DNA from: Variovorax paradoxus B4
Lineage (GTDB): Bacteria; Pseudomonadota; Gammaproteobacteria; Burkholderiales; Burkholderiaceae_C
NCBI RefSeq assembly: GCF_000463015.1
Contig: NC_022247.1
Location: 1,240,001 to 1,304,000 of the forward strand
Reading direction: 5' to 3'
Length of the DNA stretch: 64,000 nt
This document shows, in pieces, positions 16,722 to 25,062 of this stretch. The number at the start of each line of letters is the position of its first letter. Within the stretch, counting starts at the first letter, position 1. The translations under genes and the position numbers were made by a program. The notes beneath the pieces were generated by a model. It was not told the origin of the DNA. It was given only the letters and a program-made list of their open reading frames with translations, and did not search any database.

Positions 16722-17912
16722 ATGAAAAAATCTCTAGTTGCTCTGGCTGCCCTGGCTGTTGCCGGTGTTGCCTCGGCTCAGTCGTCCGTCACGCTGTTCG
16801 GCGTGGTCGACGCGTCGATCAGCGGCTACTCGAGCACCTCGCGTGACCTGAACGGTGCCACGTTCCTGAACCCGTTCTACCTGAACCAAGGCAGCGTCAA
16901 GGTCAGCCGCCGTGAGTTGGCCAACTCGGGCTACAACTCCAGCCGTCTGGGCTTCCGTGGTACGGAAGACCTCGGTGGTGGCCTGGCAGCCAGCTTCTGG
17001 CTCGAAGCTCCGATCACCAACGATGATGGCGCTACCGGTGTTTCGACGTTCAATCGTCGTTCGACCGTGAGCCTGTCGGGTGGTTTCGGTGAAGTCCGCC
17101 TCGGCCGTGACTACACCCCGACGTTCTGGAACAACACCGTGTTCGATCCGTTCGGCACCAACGGCGTTGGCACCAACCTGATCCAGACGGCCGCCGGCGA
17201 CTTCGGTCACCCCACCCGCGCCAGCAACACCATCGGCTACTTCCTGCCGCCGAACCTGGGTGGCTTCTACGGTCAGCTGCAGTACGGCTTCAGCGAGAAG
17301 ACCAAGTACAGCCCCGGTCTGGCTACGCCTGACGTCGCGAACAATTCGCGCACCGGCCGCAACATCGCAGGTCGCTTCGGCTACGCCAACGGTCCTCTGG
17401 ACGTTGCAGTTGCTTACGGCAGCAGCACGGTTGGCGACCAGTTCTACGTCGGCACGACCACCAAGATCAACACGCTGAACCTCGGCGCTTCGTATGACTT
17501 CGGTCCCGTGAAGCTCTTCGGTGAAGTGTCGAAGTCCAAGAACAAGGTCGACTACGAAGTCACCCCGTTCCTCGGCGGCCGTCCTGACGTCGACCTCACC
17601 GGCTACCTGCTCGGCGTGACCGTGCCGGTCGGTGCTGGCCTGATCCGCGCTTCGTACTCGCACGTCAAGTACGACAACAACGCTCCTGTGGTGTTGTTCG
17701 CGCCTGAAGCTGCTGACCCGAAGGCCAACAAGCTGGCTCTGGGCTACGTGCACAACCTGTCGAAGCGCACGGCTCTGTACGCAACGATCGCTCGCGTGAG
17801 CAACAAGAACGGTGCAGCTCTGACCGTTGGTGGCCCGGCTTTCATCAACAACGCCGTCTTCACCCCGAAGAACTCCACCGGCTACGACTTCGGTATCCGT
17901 CACGCTTTCTAA
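16722..17912 (+). CDS. OmpC-like outer-membrane porin
   Basis: This is a 396-residue general porin of the Gram-negative Porin_4 (Bordetella/Neisseria) type, a trimeric 16-strand outer-membrane channel. The start at ATG 16722 (MKKSLVALAALAVAGVASAQ) is preceded by TTGGAGAAA and gives a 20-residue signal peptide with an AQ cleavage site. The mature protein begins SSVTLFGVVDASISGY and ends GIRHAF, with the terminal Phe needed for outer-membrane insertion. Codon use is biased to strongly expressed codons. The 276 bp between coq7 and this start holds no other gene and must contain the promoter. A strong terminator follows. Confidence 0.93.
   Translation: MKKSLVALAALAVAGVASAQSSVTLFGVVDASISGYSSTSRDLNGATFLNPFYLNQGSVKVSRRELANSGYNSSRLGFRGTEDLGGGLAASFWLEAPITNDDGATGVSTFNRRSTVSLSGGFGEVRLGRDYTPTFWNNTVFDPFGTNGVGTNLIQTAAGDFGHPTRASNTIGYFLPPNLGGFYGQLQYGFSEKTKYSPGLATPDVANNSRTGRNIAGRFGYANGPLDVAVAYGSSTVGDQFYVGTTTKINTLNLGASYDFGPVKLFGEVSKSKNKVDYEVTPFLGGRPDVDLTGYLLGVTVPVGAGLIRASYSHVKYDNNAPVVLFAPEAADPKANKLALGYVHNLSKRTALYATIARVSNKNGAALTVGGPAFINNAVFTPKNSTGYDFGIRHAF
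16736..16826 (+). repeat. 91-bp inverted repeat, copy 2 (in intact porin)
   Basis: This block inside the intact porin is identical to the reverse complement of 14998-15088 in the decayed porin. The sequence upstream differs completely between the two, while the downstream parts diverge gradually, which suggests gene conversion limited to the 5' end. Confidence 0.9.
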
Positions 17913-17953
17913 TTTGAGGCTGGCCTTCGCCAGCTTTGAATCGAAAGACTCAA

Positions 17954-17986
17954 AAGCCACTCGACGAAAGTCGAGTGGCTTTTTTA
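17954..17986 (+). terminator. Rho-independent terminator of the porin gene
   Basis: An 11-bp perfect stem (17954-17964 with 17971-17981, AAGCCACTCGA/TCGAGTGGCTT) with a 6-nt loop is followed by a T-run ending near 17985. It lies 42 bp after the porin stop. Confidence 0.92.
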
Positions 17987-18109
17987 TTTGTGGCTTCGCT
18001 GGTGGTGCATGGGCTCAGGCGAAGCGCACCATCTGCGTGCACCCCCGGGGAACCACCGTGCGGGCACGCACCTTGCACTGCTAGCATGCCTGTTCACTTT
18101 GTTTGCTGA

Positions 18110-19090
18110 ATGATTGCCTTCGTCCTGCGCCGCCTGATCCAGGCCGTGATCGTCATGATCGCGGTCGCGTTCATTGCCTTTCTCCTCTTTCAATATGTGG
18201 GCGACCCTGTCGTTTTTCTGCTGGGGCAGGATGCCAAGCCAGAACAGATCCGCGAGCTGCGCGCCGCATTGGGGCTCGACCAGCCCTTCTTCGTGCAGTT
18301 CTGGCACTTTCTCGTCAATGCAGCCCAGGGCGAGTTCGGCCTGAGCCTGCGCCAGGGCGCGAAAGTGTCGCGCCTCATCGGCGAGCGCTTTCCGGCCACG
18401 CTCGAACTCGCGCTCGTGGCAGCCGTGCTGGCGCTGTTCATCGGCATCCCGATGGGCGTGTACACCGCGCTGCGCCGCGGCACTTTCCTGAGCCAGGTGT
18501 TCATGACCGTGTCGCTGCTCGGCGTGTCTCTTCCCACCTTCCTGATCGGCATCCTGCTGATCCTCGTGTTCGCGGTGCTGCTGGGCTGGTTCCCGAGTTT
18601 CGGACGCGGCGAAACCGTGCAGTTCGGCTGGTGGAGCAGCGGTCTGTTCCGGGCCGACGGTTGGCATCACATCATCCTGCCGGCCGTCACGCTCGCGATC
18701 TTCCAGCTGACCTTGATCATGCGGCTGGTGCGTGCGGAGATGCTCGAGGTCTTGCGCACCGACTACATCAAGTTTGCGCGCGCGCGCGGCCTGACGAACC
18801 GCGCCATTCATTTCGGCCATGCGCTCAAGAACACGCTGGTGCCGGTGATGACCATCACCGGGCTGCAGCTCGGTGGCCTCATTGCCTTTGCCATCATCAC
18901 CGAGTCGGTGTTCCAGTGGCCCGGCATGGGGCTCTTGTTCATCCAGGCCGTGACCTTTGCGGACGTTCCGGTGATGGCGGCCTACCTGTGCCTCATTGCC
19001 TTGATCTTCGTGGTGATCAATCTCGTGGTCGACCTGCTGTATTTCGTGGTCGACCCGCGGCTGCGCGTTGGCAAGGCCGGAGGACATTGA
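18110..19090 (+). CDS. Dipeptide/oligopeptide-type ABC transporter permease, DppB/GsiC family
   Basis: This 326-residue protein is the first inner-membrane permease of an importer of the peptide/nickel class. It starts at ATG 18110 (MIAFVLRRLIQAVIVMIAVAF) with the conserved N-terminal helix, has about six membrane segments and the EAA-type loop EVLRTDYIKFARARGLTNR near residue 216-234. It opens a six-gene plus-strand operon: permease, M20 amidohydrolase, binding protein, second permease and two ATPases. The next gene follows after one base. Confidence 0.93.
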   Translation: MIAFVLRRLIQAVIVMIAVAFIAFLLFQYVGDPVVFLLGQDAKPEQIRELRAALGLDQPFFVQFWHFLVNAAQGEFGLSLRQGAKVSRLIGERFPATLELALVAAVLALFIGIPMGVYTALRRGTFLSQVFMTVSLLGVSLPTFLIGILLILVFAVLLGWFPSFGRGETVQFGWWSSGLFRADGWHHIILPAVTLAIFQLTLIMRLVRAEMLEVLRTDYIKFARARGLTNRAIHFGHALKNTLVPVMTITGLQLGGLIAFAIITESVFQWPGMGLLFIQAVTFADVPVMAAYLCLIALIFVVINLVVDLLYFVVDPRLRVGKAGGH

Positions 19091-19091
19091 A

Positions 19092-20357
19092 ATGACGGTT
19101 GCCGCAGCACCGCGATTGCAGGCCTCGGGACGGGCGTTTGCGCACATCGCGAGCTTCTATCCGGAGATCACGGCCTTTCGCCGCGACCTGCACGCCCACC
19201 CCGAGCTCGGCTTCGAAGAGGTCTACACGGCCGGCCGCGTGCGCGAAGCGCTGCGTGCCTGCGGCGTGGACGAGATCCATGACGGCATCGGCAAGACCGG
19301 CGTGGTGGGCGTCATCCGAGGCCGGTCCACGGCAAGCGGGCGAATGATCGGCCTGCGCGCCGACATGGACGCGCTGCCCATGCGCGAAGACAACGACTTC
19401 GGCTGGCGCTCCGCCAACGACGGCCTGATGCACGGCTGCGGACACGACGGGCACACGGCCATGCTGGTCGGCGCCGCGCGCTACCTTGCCGAAACCCGCA
19501 GCTTCGACGGCACCGCGGTGCTGATCTTCCAGCCCGGCGAAGAGGGCTTTGCCGGCGCACGCGTGATGATCGAGGACGGCCTGTTCGACCGCTTTCCGGT
19601 CGAGTCGGTCTATGCGATGCACAACTGGCCCGCCATGCCCGCCGGCACCGTGGGCATCAACCGCGGCGCCATGATGGCCGCGGCCGACCGCGTGACGATC
19701 GAGATCAAGGGCAAGGGTGGCCACGGCGCGCATGCCTATCAGACCGTCGATCCCGTGGTGGTCGCCGCGCACATCATCACCGCCGCGCAGACCATCGTGT
19801 CGCGCAGCGTGCGGCCGATCGACGCGGCGGTCGTCAGCATCTGCGCGGTGCAGGCCGGCGACCTGGGCGCCATGAGCGTGATTCCGGGCGAGGCCACGCT
19901 GGTAGGAACTGTGCGCACCTTCAGCGCGCGCGTGCAGGCGCAGGTCGAGCAGCGCCTGACCGAGCTGTGCACGGCCATCGCCGCCGGCTTCGGCGCAACC
20001 GCCACGATCAGATACGAGCGCATCTATCCAGCCACCATCAACACCGCGCCGGAGGCGATGTTCGCGGCCGACGTGGCCGAGTCGCTGGTCGGCGCGAAGA
20101 ACGTGGACCGCAGCATGGAGCCCAGCATGGGCGCCGAAGACTTCTCCTTCATGCTGCAGAAAAAGGCCGGCGCCTACCTGCGCATCGGCCAGGACGCCAA
20201 GTGCGGCGCGTTCCTGCACAACAGCCGCTACGACTTCAACGACGAGATCCTGCCGCTCGGCGCCGCATTGCATGCGGGGCTGATCGAGCAGGGCATGCCG
20301 CTGGCTGCTACCCGCAGCGAGCAGCCCGTGAAAGACGCCGCTACCGCGACGCCTTGA
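19092..20357 (+). CDS. M20-family metal-dependent amidohydrolase (hippurate hydrolase/aminoacylase type)
   Basis: This 421-residue cytoplasmic enzyme of peptidase family M20D probably removes the acyl group from N-acyl amino acids. The start is the ATG at 19092, one base after the permease stop. Metal ligands are visible in DLHAHPELGFEE (residues about 34-45), LMHGCGHDGHTAML and FQPGEEGFAGA, with the late histidine in AEDFSFMLQ...GAFLHN. The dimerisation domain contains KGGHGAHAYQTVDPV. Its place between two parts of an ABC importer suggests that the imported substrate is an N-acylated or amidated amino acid or peptide; this is inference from context. Confidence 0.9.
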   Translation: MTVAAAPRLQASGRAFAHIASFYPEITAFRRDLHAHPELGFEEVYTAGRVREALRACGVDEIHDGIGKTGVVGVIRGRSTASGRMIGLRADMDALPMREDNDFGWRSANDGLMHGCGHDGHTAMLVGAARYLAETRSFDGTAVLIFQPGEEGFAGARVMIEDGLFDRFPVESVYAMHNWPAMPAGTVGINRGAMMAAADRVTIEIKGKGGHGAHAYQTVDPVVVAAHIITAAQTIVSRSVRPIDAAVVSICAVQAGDLGAMSVIPGEATLVGTVRTFSARVQAQVEQRLTELCTAIAAGFGATATIRYERIYPATINTAPEAMFAADVAESLVGAKNVDRSMEPSMGAEDFSFMLQKKAGAYLRIGQDAKCGAFLHNSRYDFNDEILPLGAALHAGLIEQGMPLAATRSEQPVKDAATATP

Positions 20358-20390
20358 TGTGTTTCCGATTCCAACCCGAGGAGTGTTCCC

Positions 20391-21977
20391 ATGAGTTTCC
20401 AGAAGAAGGCGGCTGCGGTCGCAGTTTTGTGCATGCTGGGCGCCACCAGCCTGATGGCCGGCGCGCAGACCATTCGCGTTGCGAACCAGGGGGACGCGCT
20501 GTCGCTCGACCCGCACTCGCTCAATGAGTCGCTGCAGCTCAGCACCACCGCCAACGTCTATGAAACGCTGGTCGGCCGAAACAAGGACCTGAGCGTTGCA
20601 CCGCTCCTGGCGACCAGCTGGAAGCAGACCTCGCCCACCGTGTGGCGCTTCGAACTGCGCAAGAACGTCCAGTTCCACGACGGCACGCCTTTCACGGCCG
20701 ACGACGTGCTCTTCAGCTTCGCCCGCGCCGCCGGCGAAGGCTCGGACATGAAGTCCAACACCACGGACATCAAGGAAGTCCGCAAGGTCGACGCGCACAC
20801 CATCGAGATCGAGACCAAGGGCCCGTTCCCCATTCTTCCGGATGTCATCACCCAGCTCATGATCATGAGCAAGAAGTGGTGCGAAGAGAACAAGGCCGTC
20901 ACACCCGTCGACCGCCGCAAGGGCATCGAGAACACTGCCTCGTTCAAGGCCAACGGCACCGGCCCGTACCGTGTGCGGGAGCGCCAGCCCAACGTGCGCA
21001 CGGTGTTCGTCCGCAACCCCACCTACTGGGGCAAGATCGAGGGCAACGCGCAAGAGATCATTTTCACGCCCATCGCCAATCCCGCCACCCGCGTCGCGGC
21101 GCTGGTGTCCGGCGAAATCGACGTGATGGAGCCGGTGCCGGTGCAGGACGTGGCGCGCATCAACGCGAGCCCCAATGCGCGCGTCATCTCCGGCCCCGAA
21201 CTGCGCACCATCTTCCTGGGCATGGACCAGAAGCGCGACGAGCTGCTGTACTCGAGCGTCAAGGGCAAGAACCCGTTCAAGGACAAGCGCGTGCGCCAGG
21301 CCTTCTACCAGGCCATCGACATCGTCGGCATCCAGCGCACCGTGATGCGCGGCGCATCGCGCCCCACGGCGCTGATGGTCGGCCCCGGCATCAACGGCTG
21401 GAACGAAGCGCAGGACAAGCGCCTGCCCTACGACGTCGAGGCTGCCAAGAAGCTGCTGGCCGAAGCCGGCTATCCCAGCGGTTTCGAAGTGACGATGAAC
21501 TGCCCGAACGACCGCTACGTGAACGATGGCCAGATCTGCCAGAGCGTGGCTTCCAACCTCGCGAAGATCGGCGTCAAGATCAACCTCGCAGCGGAAACCA
21601 AGGGCACCTACTTCCCGAAGATCCTGCGCCGCGACACCAGCTTCTACCTGCTGGGCTGGACCCCGACCACCTACGACTCGCACAACGCATTGACCGCGCT
21701 GATGGCCTGCCCGGACGACAAGACCGGCGCCGGCCAGTTCAACCTGGGGGCCTACTGCAACCCGAAGGTGGACGAGCTGACCAAGAAGATCCAGTCGGAA
21801 ACCGACAAGCCCAAGCGCGACGCGATGATCAAGGAAGCCTTCGACCTGCACGCCGCGGATGTCGGCCACCTGCCGCTGCACCAGCAGGCGCTGGCCTGGG
21901 GCGTGAGCAAGAAGGTGGCGCTGACGCAGATGGCCGACAACTACATGCCTTTCAAGTGGATGAGCATCAAGCCGTGA
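20391..21977 (+). CDS. ABC transporter periplasmic substrate-binding protein, DppA/OppA family
   Basis: This 528-residue solute-binding protein (SBP family 5) delivers peptide-like substrates to the permeases around it. A signal peptide (AAAVAVLCMLGATSLMAGAQ) precedes the mature start TIRVANQGDALSLDPHS. Family hallmarks are VWRFELRKNVQFHDGTPFTADDV and the C-terminal HLPLHQQALAWGVSKKV. The start ATG 20391 is preceded by GAGGAG at a good spacing, so expression should be high. A hairpin follows at 22022-22044. Confidence 0.93.
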   Translation: MSFQKKAAAVAVLCMLGATSLMAGAQTIRVANQGDALSLDPHSLNESLQLSTTANVYETLVGRNKDLSVAPLLATSWKQTSPTVWRFELRKNVQFHDGTPFTADDVLFSFARAAGEGSDMKSNTTDIKEVRKVDAHTIEIETKGPFPILPDVITQLMIMSKKWCEENKAVTPVDRRKGIENTASFKANGTGPYRVRERQPNVRTVFVRNPTYWGKIEGNAQEIIFTPIANPATRVAALVSGEIDVMEPVPVQDVARINASPNARVISGPELRTIFLGMDQKRDELLYSSVKGKNPFKDKRVRQAFYQAIDIVGIQRTVMRGASRPTALMVGPGINGWNEAQDKRLPYDVEAAKKLLAEAGYPSGFEVTMNCPNDRYVNDGQICQSVASNLAKIGVKINLAAETKGTYFPKILRRDTSFYLLGWTPTTYDSHNALTALMACPDDKTGAGQFNLGAYCNPKVDELTKKIQSETDKPKRDAMIKEAFDLHAADVGHLPLHQQALAWGVSKKVALTQMADNYMPFKWMSIKP

Positions 21978-22021
21978 CCCCGCCGGCCGCCCGCCAATGG
22001 GCGGCCTGAACGGCTCGATCC

Positions 22022-22044
22022 TGGGCCCGCTTCTTGCGGGCCCA
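22022..22044 (+). terminator. Partial terminator or processing hairpin after the binding-protein gene
   Basis: A 9-bp stem (22022-22030 with 22036-22044, TGGGCCCGC/GCGGGCCCA) is followed by the weak T-run TCCTTTT. A second hairpin (GGCCGCCC/GGGCGGCC) lies just upstream at about 21984-22005. Such intercistronic hairpins often let binding-protein mRNA outnumber permease mRNA. Confidence 0.6.
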
Positions 22045-22059
22045 TCCTTTTGCCTCACG

Positions 22060-22971
22060 ATGAAAAAAACATTTGCCCGCTGGCTCGACAGCGATGTCGG
22101 CTACAGCTTTCGCACTTCACCCGTGGCCATGGCGGCGGCGCTCATCGCGCTGGCCTGCCTGTTCTGCGCGGTCTTTGCAGGATGGGTCTCGCCGCACAAC
22201 CCCTTCGACCTTGCGACGCTCGAACTCGGCGACGCGCGCCTGCCGCCCGCATGGAGCGCCGAAGGCTCCTCCAAGTACCTGCTGGGCACCGACGACCAGG
22301 GCCGCGACATCCTCTCGGCCGTGATCTACGGCGCGCGCATCTCGCTGATCGTCGGCGTGGTGTCGGTGGCGCTCTCGATCACGGTGGGCGTGGTGCTCGG
22401 CCTGCTGGCCGGCTTTCTTGGGGGCTGGCTCGATTCGTTCCTCATGCGCCTGTGCGACGTGATGCTGTCGTTCCCGCCCATCCTGGTGGCGCTGCTGATT
22501 GCCGGCGTCGGCCGTGCGCTGTTCCCCAATGCGCATGAGTCGCTGGCCTTCGGCGTGCTCATCATTTCCATCTCGCTGACCGGCTGGGTGCAGTACGCGC
22601 GCACGGTGCGCGGCTCCACGCTGGTGGAGCGCAACAAGGAATACGTGCAGGCCGCCCGCGTGACCGGCGTGGCGCCGCTGCGCATCATGCTGCGCCACGT
22701 GCTGCCCAACGTGATGGGGCCGGTGATGGTGCTGGCCACCATCCAGGTCGCCACGGCCATCATCACCGAGGCGACCCTGTCGTTCCTCGGCGTCGGCGTG
22801 CCGCCGACTTCTCCTTCGCTGGGGACGCTGATCAGCATCGGCAACCAGTATCTGTTCTCGGGCGAATGGTGGATCACCGTGTTCCCGGGCCTGATGCTGG
22901 TGCTGATCGCGCTCAGCGTGAACCTGCTGGGCGACTGGCTGCGGGACGCGCTGAACCCGCGCCTGCGCTGA
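22060..22971 (+). CDS. Dipeptide/oligopeptide-type ABC transporter permease, DppC family
   Basis: This 303-residue second permease pairs with the gene at 18110. The start is the ATG at 22060 (MKKTFARWLDSD); the frame is open further upstream only through the hairpin region. The DppC signature DDQGRDILSAVIYGARISL is at about residues 81-99, and the EAA loop is VERNKEYVQAARVTGVAPLR. About six membrane helices are evident. It is followed after 22 bp by the first ATPase. Confidence 0.92.
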   Translation: MKKTFARWLDSDVGYSFRTSPVAMAAALIALACLFCAVFAGWVSPHNPFDLATLELGDARLPPAWSAEGSSKYLLGTDDQGRDILSAVIYGARISLIVGVVSVALSITVGVVLGLLAGFLGGWLDSFLMRLCDVMLSFPPILVALLIAGVGRALFPNAHESLAFGVLIISISLTGWVQYARTVRGSTLVERNKEYVQAARVTGVAPLRIMLRHVLPNVMGPVMVLATIQVATAIITEATLSFLGVGVPPTSPSLGTLISIGNQYLFSGEWWITVFPGLMLVLIALSVNLLGDWLRDALNPRLR

Positions 22972-22993
22972 TGGAAAAAAGGACAACGCCACC

Positions 22994-24064
22994 ATGACGC
23001 TGCTCCAGGTCAAGAATCTCGTCGTCGAGTTCCCGCACCGCCGCGGCACGCTGCGCGCGCTCGACGGAATTTCCTTCGACATCGCGCCCGGTGAAATCCT
23101 TGGCGTGGTCGGCGAGTCGGGTGCCGGCAAGTCGCTCACGGGCGCGGCCATCATCGGCCTGCTCGAGCCTCCGGGCCGCGTGGCCAGCGGGGAAATCCTG
23201 CTCGAAGGCCAGCGCATCGACAACCTCGGCTTCGATGCGATGCGACCCATTCGCGGCCGCAAGATCGGCGCGATCTTCCAGGATCCGCTGACCTCGCTGA
23301 ACCCGCTCTACACCGTCGGCCGGCAGCTGGTGGAAACCATCCGCGCCCACCTGCCGGTGACCGAAGCCGAGGCGCGGCACCGCGCCATCGGCCTGCTGCA
23401 GGACACCGGCATTCCGGCCGCCGAGCAGCGCATCGACCACTTCCCGCACCAGTTCTCCGGCGGCATGCGCCAGCGCGTGGTGATTGCCCTGGCGCTGGCG
23501 GCCGAGCCCAAGCTCATCGTGGCCGACGAGCCGACCACGGCGCTCGACGTGTCGATCCAGGCGCAGATCATCCAGCTGCTCAAGCGCATCTGCAAGGACC
23601 GCGGCGCTGCCGTGATGCTGATCACGCACGACATGGGCGTGATCGCGGAAACCTGCGACCGCGTGGCCGTGATGTACGCGGGCCGCATCGCGGAGATCGG
23701 CCCGGTGCACGAAGTGATCCACCAGCCGGCGCATCCCTACACCTCGGGCCTGATGGCCTCGATTCCCGACATGGCGAGTGACCGCGAACGGCTCAACCAG
23801 ATCGACGGCGCCATGCCGCGGCTCAATGCCATCCCGCAGGGCTGCGCCTACAACCCGCGCTGCCCGCGCACGTTTGCACGCTGCCTGACCGAGCGGCCCG
23901 AGCTCATGCATGCCGGCGCCACGCGCGCCGCATGCTGGCTGCACGATGCCACCGATCCGCACCAGGGCCAGGCCGAGCTGGCGGCCCAGCACCACGATGC
24001 GCAGCTGGCCGGCGAGCGCGCCGTGCCCGATGCCGCCGCACCGCTTGCGGAGGTGACCCGATGA
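22994..24064 (+). CDS. Dipeptide/oligopeptide-type ABC transporter ATPase, DppD family
   Basis: This 356-residue ATPase energises the importer. Walker A is GESGAGKS (about residues 39-46), the signature is FSGGMRQRV, Walker B is LIVADEPTTALD and the switch His is in LITHD. The C-terminal oligopeptide-transporter extension with its Cys cluster (GCAYNPRCPRTFARC) suggests the Fe-S-like site known in this family. The tail after residue 320 is a variable Ala/His-rich extension. It overlaps the next gene by 4 bp. Confidence 0.93.
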   Translation: MTLLQVKNLVVEFPHRRGTLRALDGISFDIAPGEILGVVGESGAGKSLTGAAIIGLLEPPGRVASGEILLEGQRIDNLGFDAMRPIRGRKIGAIFQDPLTSLNPLYTVGRQLVETIRAHLPVTEAEARHRAIGLLQDTGIPAAEQRIDHFPHQFSGGMRQRVVIALALAAEPKLIVADEPTTALDVSIQAQIIQLLKRICKDRGAAVMLITHDMGVIAETCDRVAVMYAGRIAEIGPVHEVIHQPAHPYTSGLMASIPDMASDRERLNQIDGAMPRLNAIPQGCAYNPRCPRTFARCLTERPELMHAGATRAACWLHDATDPHQGQAELAAQHHDAQLAGERAVPDAAAPLAEVTR

Positions 24065-25059
24065 GCACCGAACCGCTCGTGGTGGCGCACGACCTCGCTC
24101 GCACCTTCGACGTGTCGCCGCCCTGGCTCAACCGCGTGCTCGAACGCAAGCCGCGCGTGCTGCTGCATGCGGTGGACGGCGTGAGCTTTTCGATCGAGCG
24201 CGGCAAGACGCTCGCGCTGGTTGGCGAATCGGGTTGCGGCAAGAGCACGGTGGCGCGGCTGCTGGTCGGCCTTTACGCGCCCACGCGCGGCGGCCTGCAG
24301 TTCGATGGGCAGGATGCGCATGCTGCGTTCAAGACCCCCGAAGGCCGCAAGCTGCGCCGCCGCATCCAGATGATCTTCCAGGACCCGTACGCGAGCCTGA
24401 ACCCGCGCTGGATCGTGGAAGACATCGTCGGCGAGCCGCTGCGCGAGCACGGCATCCTCCACGGCAAGGCCGAGCTGCGCGAGCGCGTGGGCGAGCTGCT
24501 CAAGTCGGTCGGCCTCTCGCCGCTGGACATGAGCAAGTATCCGCACCAGTTCTCGGGCGGCCAGCGCCAGCGCATCTCCATCGCACGCGCACTCGCCACC
24601 CAACCCGAGTTCCTGGTGTGCGACGAGCCCACTTCGGCGCTCGACGTGAGCGTGCAGGCGCAGGTGCTCAACATCATGAAGGACCTGCAGCGCCAGCAGG
24701 GCCTGACCTATCTCTTCATCTCGCACAACCTCGCGGTGGTGCGGCACGTGGCCGACCAGGTCGGCGTGATGTACCTGGGCCGGCTGGTCGAGGTGGCGGA
24801 CAAGCAGAAGCTCTTTGCCGAGCCGCAGCATCCCTACACGCGCATGCTGCTCGACGCGATTCCGCAGATGAAGCACACCGGCCGCTCGCGCACGCCGGTG
24901 CAGGGCGAAGTGCCGAATCCGCTGAACCCGCCGACCGGCTGCGCGTTTCATCCGCGCTGCCCGCATGCGAATGCGCGGTGCTCGGCCGAGCGGCCGAAGC
25001 TGTTGAGCATCAAGGGCGTGCAGGTGGCCTGCCATGCGGTGGAAGAAGGGCGCATCTAG
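24061..25059 (+). CDS. Dipeptide/oligopeptide-type ABC transporter ATPase, DppF family
   Basis: This 332-residue second ATPase of the importer starts at ATG 24061, overlapping the previous stop by 4 bp. Walker A is GESGCGKST, the signature is FSGGQRQRI, Walker B is [12 protein letters not shown] and the switch is FISHN. The C-terminal Cys motif is GCAFHPRCPHANARC. The last codons and the TAG stop lie inside the 11-bp target duplication of the adjacent insertion sequence, so the coding sequence is intact but separated from any original downstream genes. Confidence 0.93.
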   Translation: MSTEPLVVAHDLARTFDVSPPWLNRVLERKPRVLLHAVDGVSFSIERGKTLALVGESGCGKSTVARLLVGLYAPTRGGLQFDGQDAHAAFKTPEGRKLRRRIQMIFQDPYASLNPRWIVEDIVGEPLREHGILHGKAELRERVGELLKSVGLSPLDMSKYPHQFSGGQRQRISIARALATQPEFLVCDEPTSALDVSVQAQVLNIMKDLQRQQGLTYLFISHNLAVVRHVADQVGVMYLGRLVEVADKQKLFAEPQHPYTRMLLDAIPQMKHTGRSRTPVQGEVPNPLNPPTGCAFHPRCPHANARCSAERPKLLSIKGVQVACHAVEEGRI

Positions 25060-25062
25060 CCC
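25052..25062. repeat. Target-site duplication, left copy
   Basis: The 11-mer GCATCTAGCCC is repeated directly at 26523-26533, immediately outside the two inverted ends of the insertion sequence. The left copy includes the dppF-like stop codon TAG (25057-25059). Confidence 0.9.
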
